A stretch of DNA of 10,150 nucleotides from an uncultured Lachnospiraceae bacterium (lineage in GTDB: Bacteria > Bacillota > Clostridia > Lachnospirales > Lachnospiraceae), in NCBI GenBank assembly GCA_910588405.1, contig CAJUPT010000093.1, forward strand, positions 1-10,150, in the 5' to 3' direction. The position numbers were made by a program, and so were the translations under genes. Of the stretch, positions 1-6,618 are shown one piece after another. Numbering within the stretch: position 1 is the first letter of the stretch; each line of letters begins with the position of its first letter. The notes beneath the pieces are model-generated. The model did no database searches. It was not told the origin of the DNA and saw only the letters and a program-made list of their open reading frames with translations.

Positions 1-207
1 CTAAATTAACGGTAAGGTTGGAAGGGCAGTGTAAGAGACTACCGCCCGGCCGGTAACGGCCGGGGCACATGTAAACCCCATCCGAAGCAAGGCTAACAGA
101 AAGCATAAGGCGGCCCGTCTGCTTTCGGGTAAGCCGCTGGAGCCTGCCGGCAACGGCAGGCCTAGACAGATGACCATTCGCGACAGAACCCGGCTTATCG
201 TCTTGCT
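1..207 (+). ncRNA. rnpB: RNase P RNA, bacterial type A, 3' portion (5' end outside window)
   Basis: Catalytic RNA of ribonuclease P, which removes the 5' leader from precursor tRNAs. The stretch aligns by eye with the 3' half of E. coli M1 RNA. There is a GGTAAGG..GGAAGGG..GTAAGAGACTACC block near the start, then CGGCCGGTAACGGCCGGGGCAC, then CCGAAGCAAGGC and GCATAAGG. The GGT of the tRNA CCA-binding loop lies in CGGGTAAGCC (about 128-130). A GCCTGCCGG/CCGGCAGGC-type hairpin ends in GGCCTAGACAGATGACC, and the hallmark 3' block CGACAGAACCCGGCTTATCG is at 181-200. The 3' end is set roughly, just before the terminator stem. About half of a typical 350-400 nt molecule is present; the 5' half must lie to the left. 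An open frame on the opposite strand across this gene is a by-product of the RNA sequence. The RNA converges on the NUDIX gene. Confidence 0.95.
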
Positions 208-212
208 CATAC

Positions 213-262
213 AAAAAAGAGAGTCCTTCGAAACCAATGTTCCGGGGCAGACTCTCTTTTTC
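213..262 (+). terminator. Intrinsic terminator of rnpB, possibly bidirectional
   Basis: A 12-bp perfect stem, AAAAAGAGAGTC (214-225) with GACTCTCTTTTT (250-261), closes a 24-nt loop right after the 3' end of rnpB. The T-run on the + strand fits termination of rnpB. The A-run on the left gives a T-run on the minus strand too, so it could also stop transcripts leaving the convergent NUDIX gene, for which I see no other terminator. Confidence 0.88.
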
Positions 263-312
263 GTATTCTCAATTATTTTTAACCTGAATCCCATCAGAGT
301 GCTGTCTGATCC

Positions 313-342
313 ATATCCGGTAAAACCCCGCCGGATATTTTT
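313..342 (+). terminator. Second terminator-like hairpin behind rnpB
   Basis: ATATCCGG (313-320) and CCGGATAT (331-338) form an 8-bp stem around a 10-nt loop, with TTTTT at 338-342 on the + strand. It may be a back-up terminator for rnpB read-through. The T-tail is absent on the minus strand, so it is not an obvious terminator for the NUDIX gene. The shape is seen in the sequence; the function is inferred. Confidence 0.45.
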
Positions 343-385
343 CAGTATGCGCCGTTTCACAAACACAAACATCGTGACAGCCACA

Positions 386-796
386 CTAATTCCCCATCTG
401 CGTTTCCAACAGCCCGATCAGCACAGCATCCGCCAGGAGCCATTCCACATCCCGCAGCCGGGATTTCACAAGCCACTTTGCGTCCCCCGCCTCTTTCAGC
501 ACGATTTCCCCGCCCGTGACCTCACACCAGAAGCAGTCCATGGATAAATGAAATTCCGGATAATCATATTCGACCGTATCGATTAAATCGCCCACGAAAA
601 TGTCAACGCACAGCTCTTCCCTTATTTCCCTTTTCAATGCCTGCCGGGCCGTCTCACCCTTCTCGATTTTACCACCCGGAAACTCCCAGAAACCTTTCCA
701 TTCACCGTAGCCTCTTGCAGTGGAAAAAATTTTTGTCTTTTCCGCTATGGAGTCGCAGATAACCGCGGCAACGACCTTTATTGTTTTCATTTTCAT
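386..796 (-). CDS. MutT-type NUDIX hydrolase ((deoxy)nucleoside triphosphate pyrophosphohydrolase)
   Basis: Probable nucleotide-pool sanitising enzyme of the MutT family, cleaving NTP/dNTP to NMP plus pyrophosphate, classically 8-oxo-dGTP; the true substrate is unknown. With the start used here (136 aa) the Nudix box is at about residues 42-64 and follows GX5EX7REUXEEXGU (GKIEKGE..REIREELCV), with Cys in place of the last Gly. It is preceded by the MutT-like GYGEWKGFWEFPGG, and the C-terminal DAKWL..VEWLLADAVLI is also typical of this group. The start at 796 (MKMKTIKVVAAV) was chosen because GGGTGA lies just upstream. An in-frame ATG at 808 (MGENMKM) is possible but has a poor ribosome binding site. 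The gene stands alone behind the nucleoside kinase terminator and converges on rnpB; I see no convincing promoter in its AT-rich leader. Confidence 0.88.
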   Translation of the reverse strand: MKMKTIKVVAAVICDSIAEKTKIFSTARGYGEWKGFWEFPGGKIEKGETARQALKREIREELCVDIFVGDLIDTVEYDYPEFHLSMDCFWCEVTGGEIVLKEAGDAKWLVKSRLRDVEWLLADAVLIGLLETQMGN

Positions 797-869
797 GTTT
801 TCACCCATAATAACCCAAAGAAATTATCCATTTTTCTGTAAACAAAATATAATCAAAACAAAATATTTT

Positions 870-904
870 AAAAAAACCGGCATGGACTGCACGCCGGTTT
901 TTTT
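870..904 (-). terminator. Intrinsic terminator of the nucleoside kinase gene
   Basis: A 12-bp stem, AAAAAAACCGGC (870-881) with GCCGGTTTTTTT (893-904), lies about 90 nt beyond the kinase stop codon. In the minus-strand RNA the stem extends inward through a G-U wobble and two more pairs (882-884 with 890-892), leaving a 5-nt loop. In the + strand RNA the same position is an A-C mismatch. This favours minus-strand use, although T-runs exist on both sides. Confidence 0.85.
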
Positions 905-990
905 ACCCAATCCGCTATTGCAAACAAGAGCTTTCATTCATGTGATAACGCCATAAAAACTATCCGAAAATCAATACCCCGTTTTCTTTC

Positions 991-2646
991 CTACACATTA
1001 AAACAGCTCCCCCCGATAAACTCCCGAAGCAGCGAAGTATTCGGAATCATATCCGTCCCGATCGCCAGGAAATACTGCAAAAACTTCAAAAGCCGTTTCG
1101 CCTCGATATATTCCGGCGCATCCTTCGGCACGCTGAATAAAAGCGGCTCCACATAGGGCTTCAGCACCGCCAGCTCGTAGATCAGCGCGGAGTTGAACAC
1201 CACGTCCGCATCCTCCTGATAAGGGAAAATATTGCTGTCCTCCCCTCTGCGCACGGAAGGCCAGCGGGCGATGGTATCCTGGGCGTTGCTGCCTCTGGTA
1301 CGGGCATCCCGCACCATCCGCCGGATCAGGCGGCCGTCTGTAGTAGGAATCCGGTTGTGCTCGTCGATATTCAGCTGATTCAGGGCGCTGACGTAAATTT
1401 TAAATTTACTGTCCTTGGGCAGCGCATAGGACATGGCGTCGTTAAGGGCATGGATGCCTTCGATCACCAGAATATCCTCCGGCCCCAGCTGTAAAAAGTC
1501 GCCTTTATATTCCCGCTTTCCCTCCCTGAAATTAAAGGCGGGAATCTCCACCCGTTCTCCGGCAAGCAAAGCCGTCATATCCCGGTTAAAAGCTTCCAGA
1601 TCGATGCTGTGCAGGTTTTCAAAATCATAATCCCCATTTTCATCCCGGGGGGTCAGTTCACGGTCTACGAAGTAATTGTCCACCGCAATCGGATGGGGTT
1701 TTAACCCGTGAGCCTTTAACTGTACCGAAAGCCGGTGGGAGGTGGTGGTCTTTCCTGATGAGGACGGCCCGGCCAGCATCACGAACTTACAGTCTTCCCG
1801 GGACTTGATGATCGTGGAAATCTCCGCCAGCTTCCGCTCCTGTAACGCCTCCTGGACCAGGATCAGTTCATTGGTCCGGCCCTGCACGATCATATCGTTC
1901 AGTTCGCCCACCGTCTCCACGTCCAGGCAGGTTTTCCACCGGGCAGCCTCCAGCAGTGCGCCGAACACCTTGGGGGCAGGCACAAATTCAGCCACCTTTT
2001 TCGGATTTTTCTTATCCGGAAGCAGTAAAACCAGGCCCTCTCCGTACAGCTTTAAATCAAACCATTTCAGATAGCCGCTTGAAGGCACCATATATCCGTA
2101 AAAATAATCGTCAAAATCACCCATTTGGTAAATATTTACCTGAGAAGAATTGCGGTATCGGAACAGCTTTGCTTTTTCCGACATTCCGTAATGCTCAAAA
2201 AGCCTGACCGCGCTGTCCGTATTCACGGAGCGTTTTACCACAGGTACATCCTCTTTCACAACCTGTTCCATAAAAGCCTTTACTTCCCGTAAAAACGCCT
2301 CATCCGGAGTGATCTCCCCTTTAATCTCGATATAACACCCTCTGGTAACGGAAAAATTCACCATAACCTTTTCGATTTTTTCCTGTCCGGCCACGCCGTA
2401 AACCGCTTTTAAAAACAGCAGGATAGCCCCCCGCTCATAAACCTGCTGTCCCGTGGTCTCCGCCGCCGTGACAAATTCCAGCCTGGCGTCCTTATGTACC
2501 GTCTTGAACAGCTCCATCAGTTTTCCGTTTTCTTTTACCAGCAGAATGTCATTGTCATACCGATCCTGGAAATCCGCTGCCACCTGTAAGAAAGGCGTTC
2601 CGGCTTCGTATTCTTTTCGTTCTTCCCCTACTGTAATAAATGGCAT
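991..2646 (-). CDS. Uridine kinase-like nucleoside kinase with TGS/ThrRS-like N-terminal region
   Basis: A 551-residue protein of a family common in Clostridia and annotated as nucleoside or uridine kinase; it presumably phosphorylates a nucleoside with ATP or GTP in the cytoplasm. Residues 1 to about 60 look like a TGS-type ubiquitin-like domain. Residues of about 60-230 recall the second additional domain of threonyl-tRNA synthetase. The kinase half starts at about 285: Walker A GPSSSGKTT at 293-301, the substrate loop VDNYFVDRELTPRDENGDYDF at about 322-342, and the Walker B-like LVIEGIHALN at about 393-402. The catalytic part resembles Udk, but the protein is more than twice Udk's length, and the exact substrate cannot be read from sequence. 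The start at 2646 is set by AGGAGG, 6 nt before the ATG; the frame stays open further upstream, but into the promoter leader. It has its own promoter and terminator, so it is separate from the nif3 operon. Confidence 0.9.
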   Translation of the reverse strand: MPFITVGEERKEYEAGTPFLQVAADFQDRYDNDILLVKENGKLMELFKTVHKDARLEFVTAAETTGQQVYERGAILLFLKAVYGVAGQEKIEKVMVNFSVTRGCYIEIKGEITPDEAFLREVKAFMEQVVKEDVPVVKRSVNTDSAVRLFEHYGMSEKAKLFRYRNSSQVNIYQMGDFDDYFYGYMVPSSGYLKWFDLKLYGEGLVLLLPDKKNPKKVAEFVPAPKVFGALLEAARWKTCLDVETVGELNDMIVQGRTNELILVQEALQERKLAEISTIIKSREDCKFVMLAGPSSSGKTTTSHRLSVQLKAHGLKPHPIAVDNYFVDRELTPRDENGDYDFENLHSIDLEAFNRDMTALLAGERVEIPAFNFREGKREYKGDFLQLGPEDILVIEGIHALNDAMSYALPKDSKFKIYVSALNQLNIDEHNRIPTTDGRLIRRMVRDARTRGSNAQDTIARWPSVRRGEDSNIFPYQEDADVVFNSALIYELAVLKPYVEPLLFSVPKDAPEYIEAKRLLKFLQYFLAIGTDMIPNTSLLREFIGGSCFNV

Positions 2647-2743
2647 AATATTCCTCCTGATTTTTAGAATGTACCCCTGAAAGAATTCGACATTTGATTT
2701 CAAAGGCCTCTAAAAGTGTATTGGATAAAATATATTCATCCTC

Positions 2744-2772
2744 ATTATACTTTAAAATACTCATAAAAACAA
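2744..2772 (-). promoter_or_regulatory. Sigma-A type promoter of the nucleoside kinase gene
   Basis: On the minus strand TTGTTT (2767-2772) and a perfect TATAAT (2744-2749) are separated by exactly 17 nt. This would start transcription about 90 nt before the kinase ATG, just after the nif3 terminator. The leader holds the AGGAGG site and no other structure that I recognise. Confidence 0.75.
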
Positions 2773-2783
2773 GAACATTGAGC

Positions 2784-2824
2784 AAAAAATCCGACAATAC
2801 GTATCTGAGACACGTTTTGCCGGA
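2784..2824 (-). terminator. Intrinsic terminator after nif3
   Basis: In the minus-strand RNA, TCCGGCAAAACGT (2824-2812) pairs with ACGTATTGTCGGA (2802-2790), with one G-U pair and one A-A mismatch. The loop is 9 nt and TTTTTT follows (2789-2784). It lies about 30 nt past the nif3 stop and just upstream of the kinase promoter, marking the end of the dgt-to-nif3 block. Confidence 0.85.
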
Positions 2825-2856
2825 CATTTGCTTTTGTTCTTTCATACATCTTTATA

Positions 2857-3792
2857 TTACAGGAACCGAAATGGGATGTGAAATTCTGCTTCTATCACAG
2901 GAATCCCCGTCCCCAGCTGTTCCCGCAGAAACCCTGCCATATGGGGGATAAAAATATGCTCCAGCCCATAATGCCCCGCATCGATCACAGTCAGCCCGCA
3001 GGCGGCCGCGTCGATTCCCTCATGATGGCCGATATCCCCGGTGATCAGCGCCTGGGCTCCCGCCCCGATGGCCAGGGAAATCATAGATTTCCCGGAACCT
3101 GGCGAGACGGCGATGCGGTCTATCTGACCCGCCTCTTTGGACCTTTCACATTCTCCGGGTTTATGATGTTTTTCCGGATCATCTGTTTTCCTGGATTCAC
3201 TGTTTCCCCCGCCATCCGTCTTATGACCGGTGCCAGCCGTATCATCCGCATGACCTGTTTTGCAGACACCTTCTTTTGCTGCCGGAAATACCTGCACCGC
3301 CGGAAGCCTGAACTGCTCCTTCACCCTGGCGCACAGCTGCTCCAAGGTCGCGGGTTCTGCTAGCTGCCCCACCTTGCCGATCCCGCAGGGCGGTTCCCCA
3401 TCCTCATTGACAGGCTCCAACGGCATTCCGTCCCTGATCCCCAGAAGCTCTGCCGCCCGGTCTGCCATACAGCCCGGCGCACTGTCGTAGCTGGTGTGCA
3501 TGGCATAATAGCTGATCCCATGCTCGATCATCGTCAAAATCCGGTTGCCCACAAAGTCCTCGTCATTCACCTTTTTTACCGGACTGAACAGCAGCGGATG
3601 ATGAGTCAGCAGCATATTGCAGCCGCTGTCAATTGCGCCTTGGATCACTGCCTCCGTGGCGTCCAGACCCACATAAACGCCCGTGACTTCCCTGTCCCTA
3701 CGGCCTGCCAGAAGCCCTACATTGTCCCAGCTCATGGCCAGCGTTTTAGGGGCAAGGCGCTCCAAAATTTCGATTACTTCCTGTACTTTCAT
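2857..3792 (-). CDS. Nif3-like dinuclear metal-centre protein with a hydrophilic insert
   Basis: Member of the Nif3 (YbgI/YqfO) family, cytoplasmic toroidal proteins binding two metal ions. Some are described as GTP cyclohydrolase I type 2 homologues, but the cellular role is unsettled. The metal ligands are present: THHP (His64, His65), the HTSYD motif (Asp103; usual form HTNLD), GDIGHHEGIDA (252-261) and DAGHYGLEH (His274, Glu278). The length of 311 aa exceeds the roughly 250-260 of the short family form. The excess is a charged, Gly/Lys/Asp/His-rich stretch at about 172-224, between the LPAVQVF and DRIAVSPGSGKS segments. This is not the usual place of the PII-like domain of the long YqfO form, which follows the first half of the fold, and it shows no such domain. 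The start at 3792 is chosen from AAGGGG 6-7 nt upstream and the family-like MKVQEVIEILE. It lies 30 nt after the last cassette gene and is followed by a terminator. Confidence 0.93.
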   Translation of the reverse strand: MKVQEVIEILERLAPKTLAMSWDNVGLLAGRRDREVTGVYVGLDATEAVIQGAIDSGCNMLLTHHPLLFSPVKKVNDEDFVGNRILTMIEHGISYYAMHTSYDSAPGCMADRAAELLGIRDGMPLEPVNEDGEPPCGIGKVGQLAEPATLEQLCARVKEQFRLPAVQVFPAAKEGVCKTGHADDTAGTGHKTDGGGNSESRKTDDPEKHHKPGECERSKEAGQIDRIAVSPGSGKSMISLAIGAGAQALITGDIGHHEGIDAAACGLTVIDAGHYGLEHIFIPHMAGFLREQLGTGIPVIEAEFHIPFRFL

Positions 3793-3822
3793 AAATTTCC
3801 CCTTTTCGCTTATCATGATAGG

Positions 3823-4065
3823 CTATACGTCTATCCATGACTTTATATTGCCGCTTACCTCATCCTGCAGCATACTCCATACATATTCAGGAGACTCCGC
3901 ATATAATCCTGACTCTCTGTCCTGCAATAATTCATAAGTCATTGTTTTAAGCGTTTCTTTAAGCGCATCTTCCTCAGAACATTGCCTTTCATTACTCATA
4001 CGCCGTATTAAATAAAATGAAATAACCTGAATAGATTGATTAATATTTGTACTTGTCACATTCAT
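3823..4065 (-). CDS. Small protein of unknown family, third gene of a DUF3791/DUF3990 cassette
   Basis: An 80-residue soluble protein with no signal peptide or membrane segment. The N-terminal half is predicted helical (INQSIQVISFYLIRRMSNE) and is followed by SEEDALKETLKTMTYELLQDRESGLYAESPEYVWSML. The motif TYELL..ESGLY..SPEYV resembles small proteins I associate with DUF3990 neighbourhoods in Lachnospiraceae, but I cannot assign a family firmly. Its ATG overlaps the stop codon of the broken DUF3990 gene (ATGA, 4065-4062), the classic layout for translational coupling. An AAGGG site lies about 10 nt upstream. If coupling matters, the TAG inside the upstream gene should reduce its expression. 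The DNA is AT-rich like the rest of the cassette. It could be an antitoxin or immunity-like partner; that is inference only. Confidence 0.6.
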   Translation of the reverse strand: MNVTSTNINQSIQVISFYLIRRMSNERQCSEEDALKETLKTMTYELLQDRESGLYAESPEYVWSMLQDEVSGNIKSWIDV

Positions 4066-4409
4066 CCCACAATTTCCCTTTTAATTTTCTTAAAACGAAG
4101 CTTACGAACCGCAGCTTCTGTCCCAAAATAATATTGCTTTGGCAAATCTTCCGGATTATCGATACAACGATTATCAAATTCCAGATTGTATCTATATGCC
4201 TGGTAGATACCCATTTTGTATTCAGGATTCCTGTTTCGTATTCGGGTTTCTCTCATTTCTATGATCCGCTTATTTCTTCCGGCTATATTCTCCGCATGAC
4301 TTTTTACAGAAGTGGCATAAAATCCCTATCCGAAATCTTTATATCCTTTTCCCCGCCCAACATCAATTTTCTCAAAATCATGTATCGTTCCATGATATAA
4401 ATCCATCAT
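4062..4409 (-). pseudogene. Broken DUF3990-like gene (in-frame TAG plus probable internal deletion)
   Basis: Read from ATG 4409, the frame gives a clear DUF3990-type N-terminus: LYHGT at residues 4-8, then GYKDFG, a TAG at codon 28 (4328-4326), and GFYATSVKSHAENIAGRNKR. Intact relatives carry DFG(K/R/N)GFY here, so one codon has become a stop. After the stop the same frame continues with YRYNLEFDN and jumps to the family-like C-terminus LPKQYYFGTEAAVRKL. Only about 115 codons are present against about 150-170 usually, and the missing part falls between FDN and RCIDNPEDLPKQ. DUF3990 is thought to belong with ADP-ribosyltransferase-like folds; HGT and GFY would then be the His and Tyr motifs of the NAD pocket. 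The gene follows the DUF3791-like gene by 2 nt. A downstream ATG at 4256 has no ribosome binding site, so I treat the gene as dead. Confidence 0.75.
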
Positions 4410-4411
4410 TT

Positions 4412-4630
4412 TCAGACAGCCCTTTCTAATGCGCTGATATGCGTTTTCAAATCGTTTAAAATACCTTTTATCCCCATAGAATTATACTCTTCATAACAGA
4501 TGTCAATATAAGAAAGAATATCGTATTTATCCAAAAGATCGCTGATTTCGCAAAAATTCATATTCCATTCCTGTTTCATACAGCTCGCTATCGTTATCTG
4601 CATATTCAATACATTGTCTGATCTGGTCAC
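4412..4630 (-). CDS. DUF3791-like small protein, first gene of the cassette
   Basis: A 72-residue protein with the pattern of DUF3791: an N-terminal helix (NVLNMQITIASCMKQEW), then CEISDLLDKYDILSYIDICYEEYNSMGIKGILNDLKTHI. In related proteins the KY-x-IL-x-YI..YE/YD..G...I..D segment is conserved. The role is unknown; the family is often found directly upstream of DUF3990 genes, as here, which suggests a partner or antitoxin-like job. The start is a GTG at 4630, supported by AGGGGG 8 nt upstream; that site begins 6 nt past the trmK stop, so the gene is co-transcribed with trmK. No frame damage is seen. GC content by eye is near 30-35%, well below trmK and nif3, which suggests later acquisition. 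Confidence 0.7.
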   Translation of the reverse strand: MTRSDNVLNMQITIASCMKQEWNMNFCEISDLLDKYDILSYIDICYEEYNSMGIKGILNDLKTHISALERAV

Positions 4631-4650
4631 TAGAATATCCCCCTGATAAA

Positions 4651-5403
4651 TTATGCTTCCATTTTGAAAAATGCCTTTCCAAGCAGCGCTAACTCCTCTT
4701 CCACTTCCTTTTTCCTCGCCTGCCGCCCCAAGCTCCCCGCACTGGTTTCATCATCGGCACTGCCAAGCCTGTCCAATACCTTCCGGTATTTCTGCCTTTC
4801 CTTTTCCAGAAACGCTCTTAACACAGGGTCTCTCTGCTCCAACAGACATTTCCCGTATTTCCATTCCAGGCGTTTTCTCTCATTGATACAAAATGTCCCG
4901 TCTTCTATGTACCCGCCCTCAAACCGGGCGCAGATCACCGTATAATACTTCCCGTCCTCCTCCGTCATAGCCTCGTCTTCGGTGACAAACCCCTGCCGTT
5001 CCAAAAACTCCCGTACGGACGGAAGCTCCGACTGGGGCGATAAAATCAGCCGTTTCATCCTCCGGGCTGTTTCCAGCCCTTCCGTTAATATCCGCACAAT
5101 CAGCGGGCCGCCCATGCCTGCGATAATCACCGTATCCGCTTCTTCATCGGACAAAGCCGACAGGCCGTCCCCCAGCCGAACCTGAATCCGGTCCGTCAGG
5201 CCGCAGGCCGCAATATGGGCCTTTGCCCGCTCCAAAGGCCCCTGGTTCACATCCATGGCAAACCCGCCTGCTGCCACCTCCTCCTGCACCAGCCAAATGG
5301 GGACGTATCCGTGATCCGTCCCCACATCCGCCACCACGGCGCCCGGTTCCACAAAGGAAGCTACCAGCTTCAGACGTTTTGATAATTCTATCTTTTTTCC
5401 CAT
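4651..5403 (-). CDS. trmK: tRNA (adenine(22)-N1)-methyltransferase TrmK
   Basis: SAM-dependent class I methyltransferase of the TrmK (YqfN) family, which makes m1A at position 22 of bacterial tRNAs. The 250-aa protein starts family-like with LSKRLKLVASFV. Motif I is VADVGTDHGYVPIWLV (24-39). It is followed by an acidic/NQGP motif (AMDVNQGPLERAKAHI, 49-64), LGDGLSAL (77-84), the characteristic IIAGMGGPLI (93-102), and LSPQSE (121-126). The C-terminal third is the charged, probably coiled-coil domain of the family (about 172-248). Placement directly after rpoD and (apart from the cassette) before nif3 is the standard Firmicute arrangement. The ATG lacks a close ribosome binding site: GGAGG lies 23 nt upstream, and a TAA 21-19 nt before the ATG blocks any longer start. 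Translation may be weak or depend on leader folding. Confidence 0.93.
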   Translation of the reverse strand: MGKKIELSKRLKLVASFVEPGAVVADVGTDHGYVPIWLVQEEVAAGGFAMDVNQGPLERAKAHIAACGLTDRIQVRLGDGLSALSDEEADTVIIAGMGGPLIVRILTEGLETARRMKRLILSPQSELPSVREFLERQGFVTEDEAMTEEDGKYYTVICARFEGGYIEDGTFCINERKRLEWKYGKCLLEQRDPVLRAFLEKERQKYRKVLDRLGSADDETSAGSLGRQARKKEVEEELALLGKAFFKMEA

Positions 5404-5520
5404 TGCTTTAATTTCAGTCGATTATTCCTCCACAATTTATCCTTCTGTCGCATTATTTTCACCGCTGCGCATACTTATTCATACTGATGTTTTCTTATGC
5501 AGCTTTTCTATTATATTTCC

Positions 5521-6618
5521 CTACTCCAGAAAATCCTTCAATTTTTTACTCCTGCTGGGATGCCGCAGCTTCCTTAACGCCTTGGCCTCGATCTGCCGGA
5601 TTCGTTCCCTGGTCACGTTAAAATCCCGGCCCACCTCTTCCAGCGTCCTGGCCTTTCCGTCGTACAGCCCGAACCGCAGGCAGAGCACCCGCTGCTCCCT
5701 GCTGCTTAAAGTATCCAGAACCTCCGACAGCTGCTCCCTTAAAAGCTGATAAGTGGCGGCCTCCACCGGCACCTGCACCTGGCTGTCCTGGATGAAATCT
5801 GCCAGATGACTGTCCTCCTCCTCGCCCACAGGCGTCTCTAAAGAAACCGGCTCCTGGGAAATCTTCATAATCTCCTTCACCCGTTCCTCCGGCATCTCAA
5901 GCCTCCTCGCCAATTCCTCCGTAGTGGGCTCCCTGCCGATCTCCTGCACCATCTGACGGGAGGTACGGATCAGCTTGTTGATCGTTTCCACCATATGAAC
6001 CGGAATGCGGATCGTCCGGGCCTGGTCGGCGATGGCCCGGGTGATGGACTGCTTGATCCACCAGGTGGCATAGGTGCTGAATTTATAGCCCTTGCGGTAG
6101 TCAAACTTGTCCACCGCCTTCATCAGCCCCAGATTACCCTCCTGAATCAGATCCAGAAGCTGCATCCCTCTGCCCATATAGTGCTTGGCGATGCTGACCA
6201 CCAGACGCAGGTTGCTCTCCGCCAGCTCCTTTTTCGCCAGCTCGTCCCCGGCCTCAATCCGCTTCGCCAGCCTGATCTCCTCATCATAACTTAAAAGCTG
6301 AACCTTGCCGATTTCCTTCAGATACATCTTCACCGGGTCGTCCATTTTCGAACGCTCCGCCTCCAGCCCTGTGTCTTCCGGACTTCCTGTCAGCTCCATT
6401 TCCAGTTCCATTTCCGTTTTCAATGTGTCTTCACCATTTACAAGCTGCACTTTATGCTCCTCCAGACATTCTAATATTTTCTCGAATGCCTCGGCATCCA
6501 GTTCCTCTCGCTCGAAGAAATCAATCATTTCTCCATAGTCCAGTACATTATTCTTCTCTTTTGCACTGTCCAGAAGCTTTTTCAGGCTCTGGCTCCATTC
6601 CCTGGCTTTCTGACTCAT
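5521..6618 (-). CDS. rpoD: Housekeeping RNA polymerase sigma factor RpoD/SigA
   Basis: Primary sigma-70 factor, 365 aa, directing RNA polymerase core to promoters. A short region 1.1-like N-terminus (about 1-60, LLDSAKEKNNVLDYGEMIDFF) is followed by an acidic linker. Region 1.2 starts at DDPVKMYLKEIGKVQLLSYDEEI (93-115), region 2.1 is ESNLRLVVSIAKHY (134-147) and region 2.2 is DLIQEGNLGLMKAVDKFDY. Regions 2.3-2.4 are KGYKFSTYATWWIKQSITRAIADQ (176-199), the -10 recognition helix. Region 3 begins RTIRIPVHM. Region 4.2 (RTLEEVGRDFNVTRERIRQIEAKALRKLRH, 324-353) is the -35 recognition helix-turn-helix. The start at 6618 has GGAGGAGG about 10 nt upstream and matches family N-termini (MSQKAREW). The frame is open further back but has no better site. 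It lies 132 nt after dnaG. The TTGTTT/TATAAT promoters in this window fit its expected recognition. Confidence 0.97.
   Translation of the reverse strand: MSQKAREWSQSLKKLLDSAKEKNNVLDYGEMIDFFEREELDAEAFEKILECLEEHKVQLVNGEDTLKTEMELEMELTGSPEDTGLEAERSKMDDPVKMYLKEIGKVQLLSYDEEIRLAKRIEAGDELAKKELAESNLRLVVSIAKHYMGRGMQLLDLIQEGNLGLMKAVDKFDYRKGYKFSTYATWWIKQSITRAIADQARTIRIPVHMVETINKLIRTSRQMVQEIGREPTTEELARRLEMPEERVKEIMKISQEPVSLETPVGEEEDSHLADFIQDSQVQVPVEAATYQLLREQLSEVLDTLSSREQRVLCLRFGLYDGKARTLEEVGRDFNVTRERIRQIEAKALRKLRHPSRSKKLKDFLE

Noticed and set aside
1..384. 127-codon open frame on the minus strand
   Set aside because: It lies antisense to rnpB and its terminator; the sequence is fully explained by RNase P RNA.
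2555..2845. 96-codon minus-strand frame starting MKEQKQMSGK
   Set aside because: It runs through the nif3 terminator, the kinase promoter and the start of the kinase gene in another frame, and resembles no protein I know.
2878..3363. 161-codon + strand frame inside nif3
   Set aside because: Antisense to a well-supported gene; Pro/His/Arg-rich composition of the reverse frame; no ribosome binding site context.
3811..3820. Perfect 10-bp palindrome TATCATGATA before nif3
   Set aside because: Short and AT-rich, expected by chance, and not near a promoter.
4047..4400. 117-codon + strand frame over the cassette
   Set aside because: It is antisense to the DUF3990 remnant, whose minus-strand reading gives recognisable motifs on both sides of the stop.
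5464..5509. Hairpin after rpoD (GCTGC..GCAGC) followed by TTTTCT
   Set aside because: The T-rich tail is on the + strand only, where nothing is transcribed that I can see, and the stem is short with a bulge. It cannot end the minus-strand operon.
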